Origin: Candidatus Tectimicrobiota bacterium | GTDB lineage: Bacteria > JACPSX01 | Reading direction: 5' to 3' | DNA: 44,778 nt | NCBI GenBank assembly: GCA_016193065.1 | Contig: JACPSX010000217.1 | Span: 1 to 44,778, forward strand | Shown here: one piece after another, positions 7,569 through 15,849 of the stretch | Numbering within the stretch: position 1 is the first letter of the stretch | How the letters are laid out: each line of letters opens with the position of its first letter | The notes under the pieces: model-generated | What the model was told of the DNA's origin: nothing | Seen by the model: the letters and a program-made list of their open reading frames with translations, nothing else | Databases searched by the model: none | Translations under genes and position numbers: made by a program

Positions 7569-8975
7569 CTACAAGGCCAGGCCCAGAGCCCGCCAGTATG
7601 GGACGGCCAGGAAAGCCACCACCAGAGCCGTGAGAATCAGCATCAGGACCCCGACCTTGAAGACATCCCAGGCACTAAAGTATCCCAACTGGTATGCCAT
7701 GAGATTCGTAGTGGTCTGCAGCGGGTAGAGGATCACCGCATCTACCGAGATTCCCACGATGAGTCCCAAAACCACCGGGTTTAGCCCGAGAGTGCGGCCA
7801 AACGTCGCCGCCACAGGGATCAGTAAGGAAATACAGGCGGTCATGTTCGTAATGGTCAGGTGCACCACACTCACCAGGACCACCAGGAAAACCAGGATCC
7901 ACTCTGGTGCCAGGACCCTGGCAGAGAGGGCCAGGATCGCCTCCCGCGCAAACCACTGCGCTGCACCGCTGGCAGCCAATGCCTGGGCCAGTGTTAAAGA
8001 AACCCCTAGCACAAGGAACATGGACCACGACGCAGATTCCTCGAAATCCTTCCAGCCCAAGATGCCTAGATACGGCAACAGCAAGACGGCAGCCGCCAGC
8101 AGCGCCGGGATCACCGGATTCAAGCCGTGCCAAAAGTCGGTCAGCCAAAGAAGCGAGGTCACTCCCACGATCACGAGGACTTTGCCCTCAGTTAAGGAGA
8201 GGGGGCCTGCGCCAGCCGGGGTTTCCGGATTCCCATAAGGGGCAATCACTTTCTGCCTGTATAGGAAAGCAATAAGCCCACCGCCCAGGGCCAGCAGAGT
8301 CCAGTAGGGAAGCGCCATCAGGACAAACCAGCGCAGCCAGGAAAATCCGCCCAGGAGGGTGGCCGTCGTCATGGAGTTGATTCCACCGGTCAGCAGAGCT
8401 GAGGAGGCCAGTGGATGCAAAACACCGAGAGAGAGAAGAATGCCGCGGGGTAAAGGATCGCCGTGGGCCAGACCCAAACGCCGGAATCCTTTCTCGTAGG
8501 CGGGGATCAGGATCGCATTGCGTGTGATCGCCGAGGGCAGGACAAGGGCGAGGAAGGGCATGGACAGGAACAGCTTAAGGTATAGCCGGCCGGAGTGACC
8601 CATCCCACCTCGAATGAGCCAGCCTGCCATCCGGTCGGCAAGTCCGCTCTTCCTCACGGCCTGGCTCATGACCAAGATCGCAAGGAGAAAATACGGAAGA
8701 GGAGAAGCGAAACCGGCGAAGAGATCCGCCGTTGAGCCTACCCCCTGAACCACTGCGAGGAAGACAAGAGCCAGAATGGAACTCAAGGCAACCGGCAAGG
8801 CTTCGGTGGCCCACAGGAGAACCACCATGATTACGACCGCTATAACCCGCTGCCCGGAGGCAGAGAGTCCAGAAGGTCGTGGAAGGATCAAGAGGAGGAT
8901 GAAGAAGGCCAATGCTCCCAGAAGAAAACCCAGGGAACGGCGGTTGGAGAACTTCTCCTTCCGGCTTAGTTCCAT
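7569..8975 (-). CDS. SLC13/DASS-family anion (dicarboxylate/sulfate-type) transporter
   Basis: A 468-residue inner-membrane symporter. It has about a dozen hydrophobic helices, the repeated hairpin regions (SMPFLALVLPSAITRNAILI and TITNMTACISLLIPVAATFG) and the C-terminal VDAVILYPLQTTTNLMAY segment of divalent-anion:sodium symporters. The exact substrate cannot be assigned. The open frame extends to 9065, but that start would be a TTG inside a REP-like repeat. ATG at 8975 (MELSRKEKF) gives the normal cytoplasmic N-terminus and length, though without a clear ribosome site. A truncated diverged paralog of its 3' end lies at 4297-4510, across the integron remnant. Confidence 0.88.
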   Translation of the reverse strand: MELSRKEKFSNRRSLGFLLGALAFFILLLILPRPSGLSASGQRVIAVVIMVVLLWATEALPVALSSILALVFLAVVQGVGSTADLFAGFASPLPYFLLAILVMSQAVRKSGLADRMAGWLIRGGMGHSGRLYLKLFLSMPFLALVLPSAITRNAILIPAYEKGFRRLGLAHGDPLPRGILLSLGVLHPLASSALLTGGINSMTTATLLGGFSWLRWFVLMALPYWTLLALGGGLIAFLYRQKVIAPYGNPETPAGAGPLSLTEGKVLVIVGVTSLLWLTDFWHGLNPVIPALLAAAVLLLPYLGILGWKDFEESASWSMFLVLGVSLTLAQALAASGAAQWFAREAILALSARVLAPEWILVFLVVLVSVVHLTITNMTACISLLIPVAATFGRTLGLNPVVLGLIVGISVDAVILYPLQTTTNLMAYQLGYFSAWDVFKVGVLMLILTALVVAFLAVPYWRALGLAL

Positions 8976-9044
8976 AGAGCGCGCTCGCGCGAATCGGGCC
9001 CGGGGAAGCAGATCACGGCGTCCCTCTAGCAGGATAGTGAAAAA

Positions 9045-9160
9045 GTCTTTTTCGTGGTTCGACAAGTCTCACCACGAACGGAAAATCATCAGCAATTTCA
9101 AGAGTTCCTCCGTTCGCCCTCACCCAGAAGCCGGGTACCCGGTCGAAGGGTGAATGGAGG
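9045..9160. repeat. REP-like interspersed repeat, copy A
   Basis: Two palindromic modules, one with GGTTCGACAAG and CACCACGAACGG, the other CCGTTCGCCCT...TCGAAGGG. The second is interrupted by a KpnI-like palindrome CCGGGTACCCGG. The same modules recur at 18405-18495 and 35372-35492. The upstream extension of the SLC13 reading frame runs into this repeat. Confidence 0.7.
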
Positions 9161-9176
9161 GTTTTTCAGCATCCTG

Positions 9177-10322
9177 CTAGATCACATCCGCGGTGAGGCC
9201 CTGGAAATCTCTGCCCTCATCCAGAACCAGTTGGACCGCCACCTGGGGCTCGTTGACCGGGCGGCCGATCTCGCCCAGAAGCCACACGTACACTTCCTGG
9301 AGCCCGTCGATCCGGTCGTGGATCTTGGCCGCCAGGTAATGGGAGAAAACGTTGTAGATTTTCCCCACGTGGCTCACCGGGTTTTTCCCCGCGGCAGCTT
9401 CCCCGCTGGCGGGACGGCTGAGAGGGATCAGACCGTTGACCCGATTTCCCCTGCCGACTTGCCCTGAATCTGCATCCTCGGCCGAAGTCCCGAGCAGACT
9501 CAAATAGACTCCCTCCAGACCATGCCCCTGTCGATCCAAAGTGTTTAGAGAACAGGTCATCGCCTCGAAGGAATCCGCAATCTTGAGCCCGTGAAGCTCG
9601 GCGAGAATCTCCTCCTTTTTTCGGAAGTAGGCGGACTCCGAATCCACCAGAGGAGCCAGAAGGGGCATGGCGATGGTCAGATGGAGAGTCCCCTGTCGCC
9701 GGAATCCCATGACCTTCACATCCTCCCCCGTCTCGGGAAACATGGACTTGAACGTCGGCGAGTTTAGATGTTTCTCCATTTCCAGGACTGCTGTCTCAGT
9801 CGGTGACAGGGGGGCGTACCCCACGGCCGCAGAGGTATCGTTGGATCCGGGCAGCGTACCCTCGCGCCGATCGAATATGGCCCTCAGCTCCTCCGATCCG
9901 GGAGCGAGCACGACCCGGTAGTTTACGTGGGACTCGGGATCCACATACCGCAGGTGCTGCCGGAACCAGGTTTTGGCCGTCTCCAGGCAAATCTCCTGGA
10001 CCGGAATCTGCACGCCTCCTGCGCTAAAGGTGGCGCGATCCCCGATGATCAGCTCCATGGGCCGGATCACCCGGCCTCCCCCAAAGGTCCGCTCCACCTG
10101 TCCGGCAACCAACAGGGCCTTGTCGATGTTGTGATGCAAAATGGAACCGAAGCGCTCCAGATACTGGCGGGAGAGGGCCTGGGAAATCGCCTCCATGATC
10201 CCGTCGCAGATGGAGTCCGGATGCCCGATCCCCTTGCGCTCGACAATCTCGATCTGGTGGCGGGATACCGGGAGCTGTCGAAGCTCTTCTACCAACACCT
10301 CGTTCACCTGAGTCTCCTTCAA
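9177..10322 (-). CDS. mat: S-adenosylmethionine synthetase, archaeal type
   Basis: A 381-residue methionine adenosyltransferase of the archaeal class (PF01941), making S-adenosylmethionine from methionine and ATP in the cytosol. Signatures are VERKGIGHPDSICDGIMEA near the N-terminus, LAPGSEELRAIF, PGSNDTSAAVGYAPLSPTE in the middle and GRGNRVNGLIPLSRP near residue 300. The length is slightly below the usual 400. Bacteria normally use the unrelated-looking MetK, so this is a minority or transferred form; whether a bacterial metK also exists lies outside the window. The stop codon falls just inside the region next to REP copy A. It is downstream of two GalT-like genes and may be cotranscribed. 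No SAM-binding riboswitch is visible upstream. Confidence 0.9.
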   Translation of the reverse strand: MKETQVNEVLVEELRQLPVSRHQIEIVERKGIGHPDSICDGIMEAISQALSRQYLERFGSILHHNIDKALLVAGQVERTFGGGRVIRPMELIIGDRATFSAGGVQIPVQEICLETAKTWFRQHLRYVDPESHVNYRVVLAPGSEELRAIFDRREGTLPGSNDTSAAVGYAPLSPTETAVLEMEKHLNSPTFKSMFPETGEDVKVMGFRRQGTLHLTIAMPLLAPLVDSESAYFRKKEEILAELHGLKIADSFEAMTCSLNTLDRQGHGLEGVYLSLLGTSAEDADSGQVGRGNRVNGLIPLSRPASGEAAAGKNPVSHVGKIYNVFSHYLAAKIHDRIDGLQEVYVWLLGEIGRPVNEPQVAVQLVLDEGRDFQGLTADVI

Positions 10323-10387
10323 AAGCCCTTAGCTTTCAACCATCAGATCCAGCCCCCTCCCCACCCTCCCCCTGGATGGGTGGGGGG

Positions 10388-11395
10388 TTAAAGAGAGACC
10401 TCCCGTAAATATCGCGCCGCTTCTTCCGGAAGAACCGGGTTAATAAAAAAGCCAGTCCCCCACTCAAAACCCGCCACTCGGGTCAACGTAGGCATGATCT
10501 CAAAATGCCAGTGGTAGTAATCACAGGTCTGGGGATAGCGATCGTCAAAGGCAGCGGTGTGCATGATAAGGTTGTAAGGATGGGAGCCCAAAACCTTTTC
10601 GAGACGCCTGAGAACGGCTGAGAACGTCCTGGCCAAATCTTCCAGATCCAGGGCGGTGGCATCCTCATAACCGCACAGATGTTTTCTGGGCATGATCCAT
10701 ACCTCGAAGGGAAATCGTGAGGCATAAGGAGTAAATGCTGCGGTGGCGGGCCGGTTCTCGATGATACGGCTTTCCTGCTCAAGCTCCTGCTCCAGGATGT
10801 CGCAAAAGATGCAGCGATCGTGGTAGTCGAAGAAATTCTTACAGCCGTATAGTTCCAGGGCCACAGTTTGTGGAATGATCGGGAGGGCAATAATCTGGGA
10901 GTGAGAGTGCTCCAGGGAAGCTCCCGCCGCCTCTCCATGGTTCTTGAAGATCAAAGTATAGCGCAGGCGGGGATCTTTCTTCAGGTCTACCAGACGCTCC
11001 CGGTATGACCAGAGGACGTCACGGATCGTCGACTCCGAGGCCTGGGAAAGATTGAGATCATGGCGGGGTGTCTCAATGATCACCTCGTGGGCCCCGACCC
11101 CGTTCATCCGGTCGTAGACCCCGATCCCGCTGCGATCCAGGTTCCCCTCGATCCTCAAAGCTGGAAACTTATTCGGTATCACCCGGAGGGTCCAGCCTGG
11201 AGTGTCGGGGGGGGAACCAGGCGGCCGGTAAGCGAGAATCTCCGGCGGCGTCATGGACTCATTTCCGGGGCAAAAGGGGCAGGTTCCTCGCTGGGGTGCA
11301 GGCGCCTGGATCTTAAAATCCTTGGGCCGGGCCGCCCGCTCCGTGGAAATGATGACCCAGCGGCCTAGAATCGGATCCTTCCTGAGCTCAGGCAT
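10388..11395 (-). CDS. galT: Galactose-1-phosphate uridylyltransferase family protein 1
   Basis: A 335-residue GalT-fold nucleotidyltransferase with both halves of the family. The N-terminal zinc motif is CPFCPG (Cys39, Cys42). The nucleophile motif is HSHSQ (His165, Gln167), the HxHxQ form of transferases. The second half has CIFCDI and HWHFEIMP. GalT exchanges UMP between UDP-glucose and galactose-1-phosphate. In this glucan context a relaxed sugar-nucleotide specificity, as in ADP-glucose phosphorylase relatives, is equally possible. Start ATG at 11395 has a GAGG ribosome site. A paralog lies 30 bases upstream in the same direction. Confidence 0.88.
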   Translation of the reverse strand: MPELRKDPILGRWVIISTERAARPKDFKIQAPAPQRGTCPFCPGNESMTPPEILAYRPPGSPPDTPGWTLRVIPNKFPALRIEGNLDRSGIGVYDRMNGVGAHEVIIETPRHDLNLSQASESTIRDVLWSYRERLVDLKKDPRLRYTLIFKNHGEAAGASLEHSHSQIIALPIIPQTVALELYGCKNFFDYHDRCIFCDILEQELEQESRIIENRPATAAFTPYASRFPFEVWIMPRKHLCGYEDATALDLEDLARTFSAVLRRLEKVLGSHPYNLIMHTAAFDDRYPQTCDYYHWHFEIMPTLTRVAGFEWGTGFFINPVLPEEAARYLREVSL

Positions 11396-11425
11396 GAAGA
11401 GTCCTCGCCGGCAGCCGGCGCAAAT

Positions 11426-12400
11426 TCAATCGCCTACCTTTTCACACGCTGCTTTCAGTTGAGCCGCTGCCTCTTCCGGAGGGATGGAGTGGATGAAGAG
11501 CCCCGTGGCCCACTCAAACCCGTGCACTACCTCCACCCGCGGCCGCACTTCAAAATGCCAGTGGTACTGGGGCCGGTACTGCTCCTGCAAGGGCGAGGAG
11601 TGCAGGGCTAGGCTGTAATGGGGGTCATTGAGAGCAACGCGGATGCACGAAAACACCTGGCGCATGACCTTGGCAAGGTCGGCAATCTCGGCGTCGCTGA
11701 TCTGGCCGAAATCGCAGGAGTGCTTCTTCGGAAGAATCCAGGTCTCATACGGGTAGCGGGATGCAAAAGGGACAAAAGAGGCAAAGAGGTCCGTCTCCGC
11801 GATCATCCGCTCCTTCCGGCTGCTTTCCTGTCCGATGATGTCGCAGTAGATGCAGCGATCGTGGAACTGGGAATAGTTGAATGTCCCCTTCAGCTCCTCA
11901 TCTATGCGGCGGGGCACAATGGGGAGAGCCACAATGTGGGAGTGAGGATGGGGGAGGGCGGTGACATTCGGCCCGTGGTTCTTGACGATCACGATGTGCT
12001 TGAAGCGAGTATCCCGCCGCAGGTCCAGCATCCGCGCCCGGTAGGCATTGAGGACCCCTGCGAGTTGGGAGATCTCCATGGTGGCAAAGTGCTGGACATG
12101 TTCCGGGGTTTCGATGACGATCTCGTGGGCTCCCACCCCGTTCATCCGGTCGTAAAGCCCGTAGGCCCGCTTGGCCGGCTCCTCCTCGATGCGCAAAAAA
12201 GGGTATTTGTTGGGAACGACCCGAACCGTCCACCCCGGGGTGTCGCGTCTGGTGGAGTCCGGCCGGATGGCGAAGACTTCGGGAGGGGTCTCGGACTCGC
12301 TGCCGGGACAAAAGGGACACCTCTCCAGTGGTCGAGGTTGGTGATCCTTCATGACCACGACCCAGCGTTGGAGAACCGGTTCTTTCCTGAGCTCAGACAA
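11426..12400 (-). CDS. GalT-like protein 2 with HIT-type HxHxH motif
   Basis: A 324-residue paralog of the neighbouring GalT, with CPFCPGSESETPPE near the N-terminus (Cys28, Cys31), NGVGAHEIVIETPEH, a second CIYCDI motif and HWHFEVRP. The active-site triad reads HPHSHIVALP (His151, His153, His155), so Gln is replaced by His. Classical GalT has HxHxQ, whereas HxHxH is typical of HIT hydrolases. A sugar-nucleotide hydrolase or phosphorylase role is therefore plausible. Translation starts at TTG 12400 behind a GGAGGGGAGG ribosome site. It forms a tandem pair with GalT 1 and probably an operon with it. Confidence 0.85.
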   Translation of the reverse strand: MSELRKEPVLQRWVVVMKDHQPRPLERCPFCPGSESETPPEVFAIRPDSTRRDTPGWTVRVVPNKYPFLRIEEEPAKRAYGLYDRMNGVGAHEIVIETPEHVQHFATMEISQLAGVLNAYRARMLDLRRDTRFKHIVIVKNHGPNVTALPHPHSHIVALPIVPRRIDEELKGTFNYSQFHDRCIYCDIIGQESSRKERMIAETDLFASFVPFASRYPYETWILPKKHSCDFGQISDAEIADLAKVMRQVFSCIRVALNDPHYSLALHSSPLQEQYRPQYHWHFEVRPRVEVVHGFEWATGLFIHSIPPEEAAAQLKAACEKVGD

Positions 12401-12772
12401 TGGCGTTTCCTCCCCTCCACATTGTAAACACCTTTATTTTAACACCAATACCGGCCTTCCGGGAGAGGGAACCTGGGCACCCACCTGTCTGCGCCTGCCT
12501 GCCCCGCTGGGGCGGTAGGCAGGTGCGGACCTGTCTGCCGTGGCGGCACAGGCAGGCACGCACAGGCAGGCGCAGGGGTGCCCCCACATAACGGGTATCC
12601 CCCGGATGTCGCTATCCCTGGCGATTGCGATACAAGGGTGGGAAGGTCAATCCCTTTGGTGCTCTCCCTGACAGGGGACCACCCCGAAGGGCGGAGGAGG
12701 GAGGGTAGTAACTCCTCGGTGACAAACCGGGGATTGGTGAGGGAAACGGAGCTTGTGACGCGGGTCTTGCCA
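12401..12772. other. Intergenic gap with CAGGC-rich repeat
   Basis: The 372-base gap between the GH57 branching enzyme and GalT-like 2. It holds the repeat at 12478-12592. The remaining 180 bases (12593-12772) contain GC-rich partial palindromes but no gene, RNA or transposon end that I can identify. Confidence 0.6.
12478..12592. repeat. CAGGC-rich interspersed repeat, copy 2
   Basis: Multiple interleaved CAGGCAGG/CCTGCCTG blocks (for example TGTCTGCGCCTGCCTGC and GGCACAGGCAGGC), forming nested hairpins. The outer ends GGGCACCC and GGGTGCCC are complementary. Relatedness to 5690-5762 is clear from the shared units. The short, uneven and overlapping units rule out a CRISPR array. Confidence 0.7.
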
Positions 12773-14359
12773 TCAGGAGGAGCTGCCATAAATACGGTAA
12801 TCGATTTCCGGAAAGATGCAATCTTGCGATTCCAGTCGGGAGAGCCACGTGCTTTCAATCCTCCCCTCCTGGATTTGCTCAGCCAGACGCAGAAAGCGCG
12901 TCAGATGGCTGCGGGTCCGCTGAGTGGCATAGTCCACGGTGGTCCCCGTTTTCATGATAAAGGCCCAATCGCTGGCCTGGACCAGAAGCAATTCCCGGGC
13001 CGCCTGGTTGAGGGCCCGGCGCTGAAGCCCCCTGGCCCGGGGAAACCTCTTGGCCAGCCCCACCATGCGGTTGGCGGCATGATGGAGATGGGGATAGATC
13101 CAGTCGTTGTTTCCGTTCAGCCAAACCTCGTTGTACCCCTTATACCCCCAACTAGAGGCCGCAGGGGAGCACACCTGGTTCACAGGATACAGATCCAGGT
13201 AGTCGGAGGGGGTAGCGAGGCGGAAAGTCCGTTGGTCGTAGGCCACTTTGCGGACAAGGAAGTCGATCCACTCGGGACCCTCAAACCACCAGTGCCCGAA
13301 CAGCTCGGCATCGTAAGGAGCAACCACGAGGGGGCTGCAGTCCATGATGGAGGAGAGGTGTTCGATTTGCTTCTCCCGGTTAAACAGGAAATTCCCCGCA
13401 TGGGTCGCGGCCCTTTCCACGGCCCAGGCGCGGACGTAGGGCTCCTTGTGATCCGTTTTTCCGGTGATCCGGTAGTATTTGATCCCTGTATGGGTCCGCA
13501 CCCCGCCAGCAGGGAGGTAGGGTTTCATCGTCTCATAGTCCAGGTCGTAGCCAATGTCCCGGTAAAACTCCCGGTAGTCAAAGTCCCCGGGATAGCCTTC
13601 GATGGAACTCCACACCGCCTTGGAGGATTCGGGATCCCTGCCGAAGGCCGCTACCCCCGCAGGGGTATAGACGGCCGCATAGACCCCGTAGCGAGGCCGT
13701 GGCTCGGCCAGGAGGAGGCCGTGCGTCTCGATGAAGAAATAGCGGATCTCAAACTCAAGCAGGAGCTCGTCGAGGCCGGGGAAATAACCGCATTCGGGAA
13801 GCCAGATTCCCACAGGATTCCTGCCGAAGTCTTTCCGGTACTCCTCGACTCCGACCCGCACCTGAGCCCGGACGGCCGCTTTGTTTACCGAGAGAAGGGG
13901 CAAGAAACCATGGGTGGCTGCAGACGTGATGCACTCCAAACCTCCGGTCTCCTGAAATGCCCGAAAAGCCTGGATCAGGTTTTTGTCGTAGCGGAGATAG
14001 AGATCCAGGGCTTTCCCGAACCGCTCCCGGTACATTTCGGCCACGCCGCGAAACTCGGGCTGTCCTCGCGTCCTCTCGATCTCCCGCTCGGAGAGCTCTA
14101 TGAGCCGGTGAATCCGCCGCAGGGCGCGCGACTGAAGCAAGGGATCCAGGAACATGGCCGCCAGAGTGGGAGAAAGGGAGAGGGTGAGTCGAAAGGGAAC
14201 CCCATCCCGGACCCATCCTTCCAGAACCTGAATCAGGGGGATGTAAGTCTCCACCACGGCTTCATAGAACCACTGCTCTTCCAGACAATCCTCGTACTCA
14301 GGATGCCGGATAAAGGGCAGGTGCGCATGAAGCACTAAAGCCAGATACCCTTTTTCCAC
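12773..14359 (-). CDS. GH57 1,4-alpha-glucan branching enzyme
   Basis: A 528-residue GH57 enzyme (DUF1957 C-terminal domain) that would introduce alpha-1,6 branches into linear glucan in the cytosol. The N-terminus GYLALVLHAHLPFIRHPEYE carries the first GH57 motif. The catalytic nucleophile is the Glu in GIWLPECGYFPG (about residue 189 from this start). The acid/base Asp is in APYDAELFGHWWFEG (about residue 350). The helical C-terminal domain with SDWAFIMKTGT matches known GH57 branching enzymes. I chose GTG 14359 because VEKGYLALVLHAHLP matches the family N-terminus. GTG 14428 is the longest alternative and would overlap the next gene by 41 bases. Confidence 0.9.
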   Translation of the reverse strand: MEKGYLALVLHAHLPFIRHPEYEDCLEEQWFYEAVVETYIPLIQVLEGWVRDGVPFRLTLSLSPTLAAMFLDPLLQSRALRRIHRLIELSEREIERTRGQPEFRGVAEMYRERFGKALDLYLRYDKNLIQAFRAFQETGGLECITSAATHGFLPLLSVNKAAVRAQVRVGVEEYRKDFGRNPVGIWLPECGYFPGLDELLLEFEIRYFFIETHGLLLAEPRPRYGVYAAVYTPAGVAAFGRDPESSKAVWSSIEGYPGDFDYREFYRDIGYDLDYETMKPYLPAGGVRTHTGIKYYRITGKTDHKEPYVRAWAVERAATHAGNFLFNREKQIEHLSSIMDCSPLVVAPYDAELFGHWWFEGPEWIDFLVRKVAYDQRTFRLATPSDYLDLYPVNQVCSPAASSWGYKGYNEVWLNGNNDWIYPHLHHAANRMVGLAKRFPRARGLQRRALNQAARELLLVQASDWAFIMKTGTTVDYATQRTRSHLTRFLRLAEQIQEGRIESTWLSRLESQDCIFPEIDYRIYGSSS

Positions 14360-14387
14360 CTCTCGGGTCTTTCTTCCCCTCCGGTCC

Positions 14388-15644
14388 TCATCCTTTTCCC
14401 CCGAATTGCGAAAGGCACTCTTCGGCACGATTCAGGGACTTTTCCGCTTGAGCATACCAGAAGTCCTGCCCCCAATAGACGTAGCAGCTCGTCTGGCAGG
14501 TGAGAACTCTCTCTTCGGCTTCCCGATAGAGCGGGTCGTTGAAGCGATGAACCGAGTGGAGGAGACGGCTTACCTCCTCAATCCGGTTCAGGATCTCCCC
14601 GCCCCGCCCGCTCCGTTGCCAGGATTCGTGACCGCCAATCCACGAGCCGCCCTCCGCCCGGATCCTCACTTCCTCCTGGGGTCCTGCGGGACAGTAGCGT
14701 TCCAGGTAGTCCGATATGCTCAGCGACTCGATCCCATCCTCGCGGGAAAGAAGGCGGAAGAAAGGGGCAAAGGTCTCGGGAAAGAAGCGGAACATCATGT
14801 TGTTGCCGTTTTCCCCATCGCTCGTGGGGATGATCAAGAGCGGCTTTCCACCCTTGCCGAGGTGATCTCTCTTCCGGCGCAGGTCGTTATAGATGCCATT
14901 GGCATCACACCCCTCCTGCTGCCGGATCCCCATCTGGGTGTCCCGTACCACCGCCGTGATCTCTTCCTTCCCCTGGTCGTCTTCACAGACCAAACGGAAG
15001 ACCCCTCCTTCCACCGGCCCCTGCGCTTGCAGGACGTGCGGGGGGAGGATCAGCCACTGATAGCCCGCCCGTTTGAGGATGCGGATCAAGGCCGCCATCG
15101 ATTTTTCCCCAGGAACCCCCATCTCAGGAAGCCAGAAGCCCTTGACCCGTTTCAATGCCTCCTCTCCGAAGAGCTCTCCATACAGCTCTCGCCAACGGAG
15201 GATCTGCGCCTCCCAGTCGCGCCGGGGGCTCACGGGAAAATAACTGTGAAAGTAAGAGGAGCCGGCCATCTCCATGGTTTCCGGAATCCTCTCCAGAACC
15301 TCTCGGTACAGGGAGATGATGTTGCCGATCTTTTCCCCCTCCACCTCCAAGGAATCGAAGAACCCCGAGGAAGAAAGTTCCCAGAGCTCTTTCAGCAGGC
15401 AACCGGAGAAATCGAGAATAATCCGAGGAGAGAGGCCTTCTGCAGCCAGTTGCAGGACATGGCGGGCCGGGTTCTTATAGGCACGGGCAAAGATCCGCCC
15501 ATTCCAGCTCTCCTCGGAGTTAGGTGGACCAGTAATCATCTTCAAGAGGTTGCCCACAAGCTTTTCTCCGCCGTCTTCCCCCCGCCACACCGGCGGCTGG
15601 TGCATGTGGAGCCAGGGGACATAGACAACTTTCGTCATAGGCAC
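14388..15644 (-). CDS. GH57-family glycoside hydrolase (amylase/glucanotransferase type) 1
   Basis: A 418-residue single-domain GH57 protein. Motif 1 is HMHQPP (residues 13-18), the nucleophile region is GFWLPEMG (Glu174), and the acid/base region is PTSDGENGN (Asp276). A C-terminal helical segment includes CQTSCYVYWGQDFWY. GH57 members with these motifs are retaining alpha-amylases, amylopullulanases or 4-alpha-glucanotransferases; sequence alone does not choose. There is no signal peptide, so it probably acts on cytosolic glucan. ATG 15644 sits behind a GGGAGGGAGAGG ribosome site, with ATG 15638 as an alternative. It is directly upstream of the branching-enzyme gene. Confidence 0.88.
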   Translation of the reverse strand: MPMTKVVYVPWLHMHQPPVWRGEDGGEKLVGNLLKMITGPPNSEESWNGRIFARAYKNPARHVLQLAAEGLSPRIILDFSGCLLKELWELSSSGFFDSLEVEGEKIGNIISLYREVLERIPETMEMAGSSYFHSYFPVSPRRDWEAQILRWRELYGELFGEEALKRVKGFWLPEMGVPGEKSMAALIRILKRAGYQWLILPPHVLQAQGPVEGGVFRLVCEDDQGKEEITAVVRDTQMGIRQQEGCDANGIYNDLRRKRDHLGKGGKPLLIIPTSDGENGNNMMFRFFPETFAPFFRLLSREDGIESLSISDYLERYCPAGPQEEVRIRAEGGSWIGGHESWQRSGRGGEILNRIEEVSRLLHSVHRFNDPLYREAEERVLTCQTSCYVYWGQDFWYAQAEKSLNRAEECLSQFGGKG

Positions 15645-15675
15645 CTCTCCCTCCCTTAGTTCTGACCGGCAGCCC

Positions 15676-15779
15676 AGTGCCGTTCCAACTTGATCTGCCT
15701 AATTTGAGCGACCTGCCTGGCGCGAAAAGTACGGATCACGTGAACCGGAAACGTAGCCCAAAATAGTTGGAATGGCACT
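15676..15779. repeat. MITE-like element with 15-base terminal inverted repeats
   Basis: AGTGCCGTTCCAACT at 15676-15690 is repeated inverted as AGTTGGAATGGCACT at 15765-15779, with one mismatch. The element is 104 bases, non-coding, and fits the size and structure of a miniature transposable element. No clear target duplication is visible. Confidence 0.6.
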
Positions 15780-15849
15780 AGCTTACTCTCCTCCGGGGCG
15801 GAAAGTCTCCTTTCCATCCGAAACCCGGGTTTTCCTATTTCCCATGTTC

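Noticed and set aside
10323-10387. SAM riboswitch before the SAM synthetase gene
   Set aside because: The gap is only 65 bases, is Pro-codon-like C/G tracts, and shows no SAM-riboswitch core.
12478-12592. Possible CRISPR array
   Set aside because: Repeat units are short, overlapping and unevenly spaced with no unique spacers, and no cas genes are present.
12578-14338. Long plus-strand open frame of 586 codons
   Set aside because: It is antisense to the GH57 branching enzyme, is low-complexity in Pro/Gly/Arg, has no domain signature, and is explained by GC-rich codon structure of the real gene.
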